Below, piece after piece: positions 1 through 9,931 of a stretch of 64,000 nt of DNA (position 1 is the stretch's first letter; each line of letters starts with the position of its first letter). The notes under the pieces are model-generated. The model was not told the origin of the DNA. It ran no database searches and saw only the letters and a program-made list of their open reading frames with translations. Origin of the DNA: Unio delphinus (Eukaryota > Mollusca > Bivalvia > Unionida > Unionidae); the NCBI GenBank assembly GCA_029339505.1, contig JAQISU010000179.1, positions 6,941,501-7,005,500 on the forward strand. The letters are read 5' to 3'. The position numbers and the translations under genes are program-made.

Positions 1-105
1 TCTCCTAAAATATCTGGGAGGTTTGCTACCTAACATTACATGCACCACTCATTCAACTTAAGGACTGGTTGGACCCATAGAAATGGTGCTGCTTGGAAAT
101 CCATT

Positions 106-125
106 ATGGCCACCATGGTGGCCAT
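106..125. repeat. 20-bp perfect palindrome centred on CCATGG
   Basis: ATGGCCACCATGGTGGCCAT reads the same on both strands. It is followed by TTTGAAAATG. A related 22-bp palindrome lies at 43321-43342, so this is probably the core of an interspersed repeat family rather than a regulatory site. The flanks (about 60-150) show no other structure. Confidence 0.6.
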
Positions 126-169
126 TTTGAAAATGTTATTGTTACTTGCTAAAAATATTATTACTTATT

Positions 170-262
170 CTACATGTCTGTGGCATGATGCCCCAGTGCT
201 AGTCAACACTATAAACTGCCACACTGCAGACATCATAGCGATATGACTGATTTTTTAAAAAA
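170..262 (+). mobile_element. SINE-A, 3' body fragment
   Basis: This 90-bp piece matches the 3' half of the full SINE at 17141-17467: ACATGTCTG-GGCATGATG, then CACTATAAACTGCC, then CTGCAGACATC and AGCGATATGACTGA. The tRNA-like head is missing, so this is a 5'-truncated insertion or a remnant. The short reading frame across it is not a gene. Confidence 0.75.
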
Positions 263-905
263 GGTACACATGCACACATTTAAAACCTTGTTCTTCTCAT
301 AAATGGATTGCTGAAGAAATTTTCATTAAAAGATTTAAGGGCTGAAAATAGTTTTTGTCCGAGGTCTTAGACCAGGTAATTTCCAATGCATTTCTGTAAG
401 GTTTTATAATTTGCATTCCATCGGAATTTGGAGAAAATTTCTGGTATAACATCATGCATTGTAACCCTAATACCAAAAATTAGACATTGATCACTTTTGA
501 GCAGCATTTATACTATCACACCTTGGATGAAATCATAGTAGACCAAAGAGCACTTGAACACATTTAATAGGTTTCTTATCCTTGAGCAGCCAGTCCACCC
601 TGATTATCAGGCACAGTCTGATATGCATTTGTGTCAATGAGGGAAGGTCTCATCATGAGCCTATTCAGGTTAAGTTTGTTTTGCACTTTAAAAAATTAGC
701 TAACTGCAGACAATAAATAACAGAGGTGTTGGAAAGGAGAGATATGGTTAGAGGCCATGATTTTCAGTAAAAATAACCAATCAAATATCAGTACTCATTT
801 TTTTTAGACATTAGAGTCACCATTATTTGAACAAATCACACTGTTATTATGTACTTTTCAGAGTGTGATGTATGTGAGTTGAAGTTATTTGCTGCTTTGA
901 TGTAA
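263..905. other. no recognisable feature
   Basis: AT-rich sequence with stops in every frame. I see no repeat and no coding signal. If the candidate terminal exon at 911 is real, this is intron sequence. Confidence 0.5.
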
Positions 906-910
906 TATAG

Positions 911-1137
911 CTGACATATCTTTGGATACTGCACTTGTGGAAATTGTACATGATCTAAGCACATGGTATAACAAAATGGATGCTCCCATGTGCTTGATAA
1001 ATCAACCAGAATTAATCAAAAGAACACTAACTTTAGTAGCTTCTGAAAGTGCAATGAAGGAATTACAAAATATCTCAAAAGTAAACAAAGTTGTTAGATC
1101 ATTTTTCTACAATTTAACTCTGAAGTCCACGAAGTGA
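911..1137 (+). CDS. possible 3'-terminal coding exon, unknown gene
   Basis: An open frame of about 75 codons follows an AG at 909-910 and ends at TGA 1135-1137. The predicted peptide is hydrophilic and helix-prone (DISLDTALVEIVHDLSTW ... VVRSFFYNLTLKSTK) and has no internal Met start of its own, as expected for an internal or terminal exon. A polyadenylation hexamer AATAAA lies 75 bp downstream at 1211-1216. I do not recognise the family. The acceptor is weak because the preceding tract is not strongly pyrimidine-rich. The frame could be chance, but its composition is more protein-like than the low-complexity frames around it. Any earlier exons would lie to the left. Confidence 0.35.
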
Positions 1138-1210
1138 AAATGATCACATCTTAAGTTAGCCCAAGCTGTATACTCTAGAACCTAAGGTACACCCATCAAT
1201 CATACATCAG

Positions 1211-1216
1211 AATAAA
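1211..1216 (+). terminator. AATAAA polyadenylation signal candidate
   Basis: AATAAA lies 75 bp after the stop of the candidate terminal exon ending at 1137. The motif is common by chance in DNA this AT-rich, so support comes only from position. Confidence 0.3.
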
Positions 1217-1460
1217 GGGAATTGAAAGTTCTTCTAACAACACCTAAGATATACAAAGTCTTTATTATATAGCCAATATAACCAGTGAAGAAATCCTGGA
1301 AAACTCTTTTTCTTTAAAATTCTAACCTTATGCAAAGTACGAAACTTTAGAGCGCCACCAATGCATTATGCTGTATGTACATTTCACTTTGTACATCTGT
1401 TTGAATATAGATGAAAAGAAGAAAAGATAAAAATATATTTGTATGAATATGCACTAAAGT

Positions 1461-2137
1461 TGGAGGACCTACCATAACAAGTCCATGTACTATAGTTTAA
1501 AGACCTGCCACAATAAGTCCATGTACTATAGTTTAAAGACCTGCCACAACAAGTCCATGTACTATAGTTTAAAGACCTGCCACAACAAGTCCATGTACTA
1601 TAGTTTAAAGACCTGCCACAACAAGTCCATGTACTATAGTTTAAAGACCTGCCACAACAAGTCCATGTACTATAGTTTAAAGACCTGCCACAACAAGTCC
1701 ATGTACTATAGTTTAAAGATCTGCCACAACAAGTCCATGTACTATAGTTTAAAGACCTGCCACAACAAGTCCATGTACTATAGTTTAAAGACCTGCCACA
1801 ACAAGTCCATGTACTATAGTTTAAAGACCTGCCACAACAAGTCCATGTACTATAGTTTAAAGACCTGCCACAACAAGTCCATGTACTATAGTTTAAAGAC
1901 CTGCCACAACCAGTCCATGTACTATAGTTTAAAGACCTGCCACAAGTCCATGTACTATAGTTTAAAGACCTGCCACAACAAGTCCATGTACTATAGTTTA
2001 AAGACCTGCCACAACAAGTCCATGTACTATAGTTTAAAGACCTGCCACAACAAGTCCATGTACTATAGTTTAAAGACCTGCCACAACAAGTCCATGTACT
2101 ATAGTTTAAATACCTGCCACAATAAGTCCATGTATTA
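1461..2137. repeat. 36-bp minisatellite, about 18-19 copies
   Basis: The unit is CCATGTACTATAGTTTAAAG followed by ACCTGCCACAACAAGT (36 bp). Copies are nearly identical, with scattered single changes (for example AAGATCTG near 1718 and AACCAGT near 1907) and one 33-bp copy near 1944. Because 36 is divisible by 3 and the unit lacks stops, both strands stay open (12-residue units MYYSLKTCHNKS on + and STWTCCGRSLNY on -). These frames are a by-product of the unit length. There is no start context, splice signal or non-repeat domain to suggest a gene. Confidence 0.95.
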
Positions 2138-2249
2138 AGTGGGACCTGGTAGTCAGACCTAGGCCTTAATTTCATGCCCATGGATTCTCTTATGTAGTTG
2201 CTCCACAATGATACATAATTGGTCCCATGCTCCTCACTTGCCTCAGGTA

Positions 2250-2483
2250 GATGAGAGGTCTAAAGCACATGCCATTACAGATCACTGCTATTTCACCTCT
2301 GTCCATGTGGGTTTGAGTCTCTGGCTCAGCAAATGTGGGTGTTTGAGAAAGTTGCCATTAGCTTCCTGTGGGTCAGTGGTTCTTATCAGGGTTTACCCAG
2401 ATGTTTCCTCCACTGACTATACTGGCCACCATGTATAGCCTACCTTGTGCTGAGAAATGGCGTTAAGCCATAAACAACAACTC
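2250..2483 (+). mobile_element. SINE-B copy, degraded head
   Basis: This copy carries the SINE-B hallmarks in order: GGTCTAAAGCAC, TCACCTCTGTCCATGTGGGT, GTTTGAGTCT (B-box position), TGGGTCAGTGGTTCTT, TTCCTCCACTG, GCCACCATGTATAGCCTACC and TGCTGAGAAATGGCGTTAA, then a CAA-rich tail. The first 20 or so bases of the tRNA-like head are not recognisable and no target duplication is visible, so it is an old copy. Confidence 0.85.
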
Positions 2484-2924
2484 ATTTATGTCCCTTTAGA
2501 AGGGTAACCTCACTGGCATAGGAGTATAAATTTGGTGGTAAATTGCCACCTGGTGAAAATTGTTTATATTTGCACGACACTTGATTGATATTGATATCTT
2601 TTCTTCAAATTGGCAGAAAGTGTGGATCATATCTATTGTGTGGGAGGGAAATATCAGGAACTCTTTAGATGCAGAGATTGAGCACATGGCTGTTAATGTT
2701 ACAGTGTAGGAAATAGCAGACATAACAGAATTACAGTAACATCACAATAAAGTGCATATGGACTGACATAGCTTGGTTGTTTATACCTTGTTTTTGATTG
2801 GATTTTAATATTTCCCTACTGTTTCATGTGCAGTCATCATAATGATGGTAACCATCTTTTACATGTTATCTTACTGCATTTTGAGGATTGGTCTTTCTGA
2901 CAAGGAGTTTTCATTAAAGAACTT
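2484..2924. other. no recognisable feature
   Basis: AT-rich unique-looking sequence. The 75-codon reverse frame here has no family resemblance and no start context that I can support. Confidence 0.5.
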
Positions 2925-2935
2925 CCTACTATATT

Positions 2936-3180
2936 GTTTTATTTTTAGAGTTTAATGCCATTTTTCAGCACAAGATAGGCTATACATGGTGGCCTGTATT
3001 AATGGTGGAGGAAGAACCCAGAAAACCCTGGAAAGAACCACCAACCCACGAGAAGCTACTGGCAAGCTTTCTCACATACCCACATTGGCCGATTCTGAGA
3101 CTCGAACCCATGCAGACAGGTGAGATGGCAGTGATCCATAACGGACAGCGCTTTAGACCACTTTGCCACTCAGGGCCCCT
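2936..3180 (-). mobile_element. SINE-B copy with target-site duplication
   Basis: A full-length SINE-B on the reverse strand. The tRNA-like head lies at the right end (reverse complement GGGCCCTGAGTGGCAAAGTG) and the GGCATTAAAC-type 3' end at the left. An 11-bp direct repeat with one mismatch flanks it: CCTACTATATT at 2925-2935 and CCCACTATATT at 3181-3191. That indicates LINE-type retroposition. The + strand frame across it is not a gene. Confidence 0.9.
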
Positions 3181-3384
3181 CCCACTATATTAATTTGCTC
3201 CTAACTTTTAACACCCTTTAAGAATGAATATAGTTCAGATGAGAAAAGGTTTCTTTGATTGATACTTCACTTTACTTTTCATTGTCATTTTATTCTTCAT
3301 TTTCTCAGAATTTTTGGCAGAGGCAGTAAAGTTAAGTTTTATTGCTCTTTATATAAGGAATGGATATTTCACATATTTTTGGTA

Positions 3385-3848
3385 CCGTATTTTCGGGCCT
3401 ATAAGTTGATGCGGAGCATAAGTCTAATTCACCAATTCGACTTATTTTCCATCCTTCGTCCAATTATAAGTCAATTCATAGTATAAGACTAGGCTAGGTC
3501 AATATCTTGGCTTCGTATTTTACACTAATAATGGTATCGTTGTATGATATTCCATATTACAGGCAATCGTGAAATTGCATTATCGATGCTAACATTCTTG
3601 TGATTTTACTTCTGAACAAATCACTGCTATGTTCTGTTATCAATTGACACAGTTGAATAAACAGTCTATGCTCATTTTATTATAATTGAAAGCACATCTA
3701 TGTTATGGTTCATTTTATTACCTGTAGTTACGAACGTAACTTATATAAACTTTCAATGACACAATCCATATGTAAGTCGATTTGGAGTATAAGATGAAGC
3801 CTGACTTTCAAGTAAAAAAATATCGACTTATAGACCAGAAAATAAAGT
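3385..3848. mobile_element. MITE-like non-autonomous DNA transposon, TA target duplication
   Basis: Imperfect terminal inverted repeats match at 17 of 21 positions: left end CCGTATTTTCGGGCCTATAA, right end (reverse complement) CTTTATTTTCTGGTCTATAA. Both ends are directly flanked by TA. Subterminal tracts repeat a 'gcggagcataagtc' / 'tggagtataagatg' theme. The element is 464 bp and has no transposase frame. A TA duplication fits the Tc1/mariner/pogo class, but the family is inferred from ends alone. Confidence 0.6.
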
Positions 3849-4559
3849 AACTTGATAAAAATTTAAATATTTAATTGATTAATGTGACAAACTTTATATT
3901 TTTGGAACACTTTTGGAGTGCAGACTTTCTTTGATAAAAGGTGCTTATTTTTGTTGAAGATTTTAGTTGACTTGCTTTGATGAAGGTTGCATGTGTTATT
4001 GAAGTCACAGCTAGAACAACTTTGCAGAACCAAGCAAATGCCCATCTGGTGATAGTAAACTTGTTGGGTGTCATTTTTCATCCTTTTAAGAAGAAACAGT
4101 GTGTACAAAAAAAAAACATACATTTGAAATTTTGGGACCCACACCACTATCATGTTTATTTTGTCCAAATTGGTGTTATAAAAGTGTGTAGTAGCGGGGT
4201 CACACTTTACCTGGGATCTATGTAACATCAGTACAGTAAAACCTGTATTGAGAGACTGCCCCTTCCACCAAGTAAAATGTCTCTCAAGGACAGGTTTCCC
4301 AGTATTGATATTCAGCAATGTGTAAGAAGGAAAAACACCATCAATAGCTGCACTAATATTGTATTAATGGAGCAATCCTTCTGATAGAGAATTCTTTCAC
4401 CAGCTTAGTTGTGCTCAGTGTGGTAGCGGACACCTCAATCCTTGGTCACTTTCTTGGGCTTCCATAACAGTGATACTGGGGTCCAAATGGAGGTGGAACC
4501 TTTGACCATTGGAACAACTTTCACAATCGACTCAATATGAGGTCGCATCTCGATGGTAG
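3849..4559. other. no clear gene; one transposon-end-like fragment
   Basis: A 151-codon reverse frame spans 3863-4318, but its product has no recognisable domain and overlaps equally long frames in other phases. At about 4235-4305, ACAGTAAAACCTGTATTGAG and a partly complementary CTCAAGGACAGGTTTCCCAG resemble the hairpin ends of a small DNA transposon. The segment 4380-4560 probably belongs to the DIRS-like element that follows. Confidence 0.35.
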
Positions 4560-4928
4560 GGAAACCACCCTTGACTCATGTCAGGGATATCTGTGCAAGT
4601 TAAATCAATGTCAATAACAATCACTCTGGATGCAAACACAGATGACTCTGGGAAGAAGTCTCCCACCATGTCATGATGGCATAGGATTGTTGTCTCTTAG
4701 AATCATTATTACATATCAACATCCTCAAGTTGAAATCATTTGGAAGGCTTTTCATTGGTGGCTGGAGAACCTATATGGCTATTGAGTTCTTATTCAGTCT
4801 GACAACTCCACTATGTCGACTTATTTCAAATGGCAACACAGAAACAAGTACCCAGACATTTATATACTTGTTTTAGATTGTCCTCAATACGTTCGAGACT
4901 GGCTAATGTATTGGCAGACACTTTGTCC

Positions 4929-5600
4929 TACAATAATGAACTAATACAAATAGAATGGTCTACAATAATGAACTAATACAAATAGAATGGTCTACAATAA
5001 TGAACTAATACAAATAGAATGGTCTACAATAATGAACTAATACAAATAGAATGGTCTACAATAATGAACTAATACAAATAGAATGGTCTACAGTAATGAA
5101 TTAATACAAATAGAATGGTCTACAATAATGAACTAATACAAATAGAATGGTCTACAATAATGAACTAATACAAATAGAATGGTCTACAATAATGAACTAA
5201 TACAAATAGAATGGTCTACAGTAATGAACTAATACAAATAGAATGGTCTACAGTAATGAACTAATACAAATAGAATGGTCTACAGTAATGAACTAATACA
5301 AATAGAATGGTCTACAATAATGAACTAATACAAATAGAATGGTCTACAATAATGAACTAATACAAATAGAATGGTCTACAATAATGAACTAATACAAATA
5401 GAATGGTCTACAATAATGAACTAATACAAATAGAATGGTCTACAATAATGAACTAATACAAATAGAATGGTCTACAATAATGAACTAATACAAATAGAAT
5501 GTCTACAATAATGAACTAATACAAATAGAATGGTCTACAATAATGAACTAATACAAATAGAATGGTCTGCAATAATGAACTAATACAAATAGAATGGTCT
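4929..5600. repeat. 32-bp minisatellite, about 21 copies, inside the retroelement
   Basis: The unit is GAATGGTCTACAATAATGAA followed by CTAATACAAATA (32 bp). Copies are almost identical, with A/G alternation in 'caataatg'/'cagtaatg' and one 31-bp copy near 5500. The first unit is in frame with the upstream RNase H motif (LS-YNNELIQIEWS) and the last runs on into EWSLHLSIY. The array therefore looks like an expansion of a short piece of the retroelement reading frame. Since 32 is not divisible by 3, the expansion destroys the frame. Confidence 0.95.
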
Positions 5601-5629
5601 CTTCATCTCTCAATTTATATGCAGTAGAT

Positions 5630-5911
5630 ACTTTGATGGGATCAGCCTATGGTGGAATGAATTGCCCATTGAAATTACACACAAAGACAGTGATCCCTTT
5701 CAAGAGTGCTCGTAAATCTCACTTTTATGACTGTACGAACAAACTTAAAGACCTAATAATGTTTCCTACCTTAAATATTTTTAGCATTTTTATGTTTTCT
5801 AACTTCATGCTTTTTTTTGTTGTAGTCATATCATTATAGATGTTGTAAAGCACTTAGAGCTTCTAAAGATTAGGCGCTATACAAATTCATTATTATTATT
5901 ATTATTATAAA

Positions 5912-5953
<42 letters not shown>
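5630..5953 (+). mobile_element. L2-type LINE, 3'-end fragment with ATT tail
   Basis: It matches the 3' end of the larger LINE at 34903-37532: TGGAATGAATTGCCCATTGA versus TGGAATGACTTGCCCATTGA, then CAAACTTAAAGACCTA, CTTAGAGCTTCTAAAGATTA and GCTATACAAA. It ends in an (ATT)n tract (5886-5953). The GCGCTATACAAAT end plus microsatellite tail is typical of L2/CR1-group 3' ends. It is heavily 5'-truncated and inserted just after the 32-bp array. Confidence 0.8.
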
Positions 5954-5954
<1 letters not shown>

Positions 5955-5959
5955 TATTG

Positions 5960-6235
5960 ACAAGAAGGTGGGATTAATGATTAATCTATGATGAACCTAT
6001 TGACAACAAGGTCAGATCAGCCTATGATGGACCTATTGACAACAAGGTCAGATCAACCTATGATAAACCTATTGACATCAAGGTGGGATCGACCTATGAT
6101 GGACCTATTGACAACAAGGTCAGATCGACCTATGATGAACCTATTGACAACATGGTGAGATCAACCTATGATGGACCTATTGACAACAAGGTCGGATCGA
6201 CCTATGATGGACCTATTGATAACAAAGTGGAATGC
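5960..6235. repeat. 36-bp degenerate tandem repeat, about 7 copies
   Basis: The unit is roughly GGTCAGATCGACCTATGATG followed by GACCTATTGACAACAA. Copies vary at several positions (gatcaacc/gatcgacc, gatgaacc/gatggacc). It directly follows the ATT tail of the L2 fragment and precedes the next DIRS-like coding remnant. The frame across it (36 bp = 12 codons) is a by-product. Confidence 0.9.
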
Positions 6236-7502
6236 CAAAATTCTAACCTTTGTGTCATCAGTCCCTGATAATTGATGCTTTTTCTATAAATTGGAATGAT
6301 CAAATGAATGCACTTGTCCAACGCCTCAAGATCTGAAAGTGATACAGGAATCAAGAGTGTCTCATGCGGATGTCTCAACAAAATCACAAAGAATGAAAAT
6401 ATTTCCTTATCTGATTTAAACAACCACAATGGCATGTGTTTCCTCCTAACCCAGAGTTACAGAACCTGTTTATCTGGATCTTATCAAATTTGCCCTTAGG
6501 AACAAACAGTTCACATAACAATGGTTGAGAATCCCTCAAGCGGCCTACAAAAGCAATGGAATTAATCTCAGTGGAGAGCACAAGAACATATCATACCAAT
6601 GTAGGCATCCATACCTCAATAGATAACTTTCTATGATTCAGCAATGACAAATATCACATTCACAATTAAATCTACTGTTCTGTGATTACTGGCACAGTGT
6701 TATCATGGAAGAGAGGATCTCAGACAAACCAAAGACCTATCTAATCTTCTGTTCATTTTGGATTTCAGCTGGCCAATGACAATGTATCATTGCCCAAGTG
6801 GAATCTATTGGGCAGAAAGTACCTGGCTGAACACGAATCTGTTTCAACTGCTGTCAAGAGCTTAATTAGTATACCTCTCATAATTCCTACCTCCTCATTG
6901 ATCTGGAGGTTGGTAGGCAAAATCAGAAAATGTATTTCACATTGGTGGATCCACTTACATGAAGTTCTGATGAGATAGATCACGATGATTCATGAAGCAC
7001 TTTGCTTTCATTGCCAAGAACATGCTAACACGGTCATCAACACTACCTCGTGCAAGCTCTGAAGTGATATTCAGAAAGACCAAGCTATTTCATTGATGGA
7101 GATCATGCTTCATTTAGTCTTCAAAAAAGGAGAACGACAATGTATCAGCATGGACATTTTCGTCCTGAATAAAGTGGGCTATCATACCGGACCAAGTCCA
7201 CACTAATGAATTTCCTTACATTTTGTTTCACAAAGTTAGGACAGTAACCACAAATATTTTATATGAGAGAAACTGTTCGAATTAATTATCTATGCTATGA
7301 GAAGGAGTTCTGAGTGCACTTTTTCAGTCTTATCAGAGATCTTTCATCCTTAAAGACTCATTTCAACCGAGAGGAACCTTTCACATAGTGCAAAAGATTA
7401 CCTTTCCAAGTCATTTGACAGCTTCATAAAGATGCAGCTTTATGACTTCTGCTGGATTTGCAAGAGGAACCAAATTTGTTTCAAAGCCATATAACATTTT
7501 TG

Positions 7503-7650
7503 TAAAATGTGTTTCTTCGACAATACCTAATCAGTCATAATACATATACACCTATGTATTATGATTGGATAATATATTTTGAACAAGACACCATTTGTTC
7601 TAGTAAAATGTGTTTCTTCGACAATACTTACCCAATCATAATACACATAG
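7503..7650. repeat. direct repeat pair with internal inverted copy
   Basis: TAAAATGTGTTTCTTCGACA plus ATAC occurs at about 7501 and again at about 7604, each followed by a CCAATCATAATACA-like stretch. Between them, CATAATACATA...TATGTATTATGATTGG forms an inverted partner. Looser versions occur near 8737 and 10528. Position beside the DIRS-like remains suggests element termini, but this is inference. Confidence 0.5.
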
Positions 7651-7904
7651 ACCCTCCCAGCATCCTCACAGTTACATCCATAGAAAGCTTGTCTTCTGCT
7701 TCAGTAGTAACTGATAATTTCTCCGGATTTGGTGCCAATCGGAGTATGCAAAAATAATTAATGTTCACTATGGTTTATGGAGGCTTTTTAATGCTTTGTA
7801 AAGGTAAGGTATGTAATCATTGAAAACACTTTGATTGTTGGAGTTATTGCCCTTTGAGGTCTTGCTACAATTGCAGTGTATGACAGAGTTTTGTTACTGC
7901 AAGA

Positions 7905-8700
7905 ATGCCTTCCACTCTGAAGACTTACGATGGAAAGTGGGGTCCGAGTGGTCGAAAGCACTCACCATTTTGGATCACTGCCATCTCACCTCTGTCTGTG
8001 TGGGTTCGAGACTTGTGCTCAGCCAATGTGAATACGTGAGAAAGCTTGCCGGTAGCTTCGCGTGGGTCAGTGGTTCTTTCTGGGGTTTTCTTTTGATCTT
8101 TTTCCACCATTAATACTGGCTGCCATGTATAGCCTATCTTTTGCTCAAAAATGGCATTAAACCCTATAACAACAACAACAACAACGAGGGAAAGTGGTGT
8201 GGATTCTGGGAATTGTACCTTATCCATAAGTGTCCCACTGAGAGCATTAATCCCTCTACTGGACAACTTTTTCTATGGCTCTTTGAAGAGAAACGGTTGG
8301 TCCCAATTGCTATCAATGGCTGCCACTCTATATCTGACAAATTCTGATATCATGGTAGACATGATAATGGGCATGATGAATCAGATCTTTAATCAATTTT
8401 TGATCTCATTCAGCCAAAATCCATCACTCTGTTTCCAAAATGGAATCTGTCTCGGCTTTTAACATGGCTCAGTTTATTTAGCCACACACTTTGCTAAAGT
8501 TATTATCATACAAGACATATATCTTGAAAGCTTTAGCTTCAGCATGCAGGGAAGTGAGTTATCAAATGATCCGAGGTTGTATTGCTTATGAATTAGAAGA
8601 ACAGGTTAATCCAGCCAGCATTCTATTGAAGGATACCTGAGGTAGAGATCAGATGCTAAGCTCTCTACTATCCATTCTCTTACCATAATATGATTTGGGA
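7905..8700 (+). mobile_element. DIRS-like tyrosine recombinase remnant, split by a SINE
   Basis: If the SINE at 7941-8188 and one copy of its 9-bp duplication are ignored, the reading frame runs through the insertion: PSTLKTYDGKW before it, then CGFWELYLIHKCP..., then GQLFLWLFEEKRLVPIAING. This order (TYD.KW, a short helix, LFLWLFEEK, a serine/glycine turn) fits the N-terminal core-binding domain of DIRS/Ngaro-type tyrosine recombinases. Downstream, with shifts, come SIFDLIQPKSITLFPKWNLS (near 8390-8455) and KALASACREV (8527-8556), matching family themes PKWDL..VL and LALASARR.SE. The catalytic R/H/R/Y set is not recoverable. It lies after, not before, the C-terminal-like piece at about 7045, so this may be a second element copy or a rearrangement. 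Confidence 0.6.
7941..8188 (+). mobile_element. SINE-B copy with 9-bp target duplication
   Basis: Full-length SINE-B, from GGTCCGAGTGGTCGAAAGCA through GGGTTCGAGACTTG to AATGGCATTAAACCCTATAA and an (AAC)n tail. GGAAAGTGG at 7932-7940 is repeated at 8189-8197. It interrupts the recombinase remnant. The internal reverse frame of 113 codons is a shadow of the SINE. Confidence 0.92.
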
Positions 8701-9224
8701 ATGTATTTGAAGGAGAAAGCTTATTTTTAAGCAGTTTATGTTTTTCAAAGAACACTTACCCAATGACATTACCTTAAAACCCTTCCAACCTTTTGAGCAT
8801 CCTCATTAGATTTTTTGCTTAGCTAAAACTAGCAACAACTGTCAATGGCAGTGGGATGTAATTGGCAAGAGTTATAGCCCTTTGTCAATTTTTTTATTTA
8901 CTTAAAAATGTGCTTTCCCATTTCATTCAGCTTAAGGCAGTGTAAGACATAATATTGTGATTGCAGCTAGTCTCAAAGTTTTTGTATGTGTGATTGTGAA
9001 ACTGCCATTAGTCATCATCCATTTCAGCAAACCACTATGGTCCTTTCCATTTGTGAGTGATACGTGTTTTGTCCTGTTGCTGGATATAATTGTGTTTGAT
9101 CGATCTATTACTGCAACTATATTCCCAGTTTTCTTTGAATCACCATGAAATTTTGTATATAATATGACCATCATTTGAAGATGCAGTCTTTTAAGTTATT
9201 ATTCTATTTGTCATTCAACAGAAT
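8701..9224. other. no recognisable feature
   Basis: AT-rich sequence. The overlapping frames at 8932-9174 and 8957-9148 run on opposite strands and show no family resemblance. A stretch of the DIRS-like element may extend a little into the left edge. Confidence 0.45.
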
Positions 9225-9235
9225 GCAGTACAAGT

Positions 9236-9478
9236 TTATAGGCCCCGAGTGGTCTAAAGCATTTTCTGTTACAGATCACTGCTGTCTCACCTCTGTCTGT
9301 GTGGGTTTGAGTCTAAGATTTGGCTAGTTTTGTGAGAAAGCTTGCCAGTTGCTTCTTATGGGTCGTTGGTTCTTTCCGGGGGTTTTCCCGCAGTCTTCCT
9401 CCACCAATAATACTGGCTGCCATATATAGCCTATCTTGTGCTGAAAAATGGCGTTAACCCCAAAAACAACAACAAAAA
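9236..9478 (+). mobile_element. SINE-B copy with 11-bp target duplication
   Basis: Head GGCCCCGAGTGGTCTAAAGC, then GGGTTTGAGTCTAAG, GGGTTTTCCCGCAGTCTTCC, and TGCTGAAAAATGGCGTTAAC with an AAC/AAA tail. Perfect direct repeats GCAGTACAAGT flank it at 9225-9235 and 9479-9489. Confidence 0.93.
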
Positions 9479-9489
9479 GCAGTACAAGT

Positions 9490-9931
9490 CTGAATCTGTT
9501 GAACACAAAGAGTCATACAATTTTATTTTGAATCACTGTGCCCATTTTTGTTGATTTTTGCGATCCCATGGTACTTGTATAAAAAAAAAAAAACACAATT
9601 ATTTTAAACTTAAGCTGGATGCTAAATATGTGTAAACTTTGTGAATACAGCTTCTATTGCACGTGTTATTTAATGATTGTGAACTTTTTCACAGGCTATA
9701 ATCATAGTTTAATTAATAGTTCTAATTATGTTTCTGTCATAGTTTGTATAAGTGTCTGCCTGTGTGCTCGAGTGATATTTTTGTTCATTTGATAGAAAAA
9801 AATGACTCTGAAATGCTATAGTTTCCCTCAAAAGAATAATTAGGATATAAATTCTTTATTTAAGCTTTGCATATTAAGTTTTCTTCTTCATCTTATTGTT
9901 TTGCATGTCTAAAAGGATTTTCTGTTTTCAG
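9490..9931. other. intron sequence of RARS1
   Basis: AT-rich, no repeat recognised. It ends in the pyrimidine-rich acceptor ATTTTCTGTTTTCAG at 9917-9931. Confidence 0.6.

Larger units (their letters stand above)
4560..7170 (+). mobile_element. degenerate DIRS-like retroelement: RNase H region and recombinase pieces
   Basis: Conceptual translation, with frame changes, gives an ordered set of RNase H motifs of the DIRS/PAT type. ITITLDANTDDSG is at about 4613 (family theme TTDAS..GWG). LLESLLHINILKLKSF is near 4700 (theme ES..HINVLELKA). QSDNST is near 4797, and RLANVLADTLS is at 4900-4928 (theme NVLADALSR). Downstream are IDAFSINWND (6270-6299) and a stretch near 6420-6520 ending ELQNLFIWILSNLPLGTN. 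A later piece near 7045-7150 (LVQALK, stop, YSERPSYF; then HLVFKKGERQCISM) resembles the C-terminal part of the tyrosine recombinase. Many stops and shifts make it dead. It is interrupted by a 32-bp array, an L2 3' end and a 36-bp array. The alternative is another retroelement class with a similar RNase H. The recombinase-like pieces favour DIRS. Confidence 0.6.

Noticed and set aside
1384..2208. Long reading frames of 274 and 217 codons over the 36-bp array
   Set aside because: They follow from a unit length divisible by 3 without stops; both strands are open and there is no independent coding evidence.
3863..4318. 151-codon reverse frame
   Set aside because: No recognisable domain, overlapping frames of similar size, low-complexity residues; consistent with chance.
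5630..5953. Coding region in the 81-codon frame at 5594-5839
   Set aside because: It overlaps the 3' non-coding end of an L2-type LINE.
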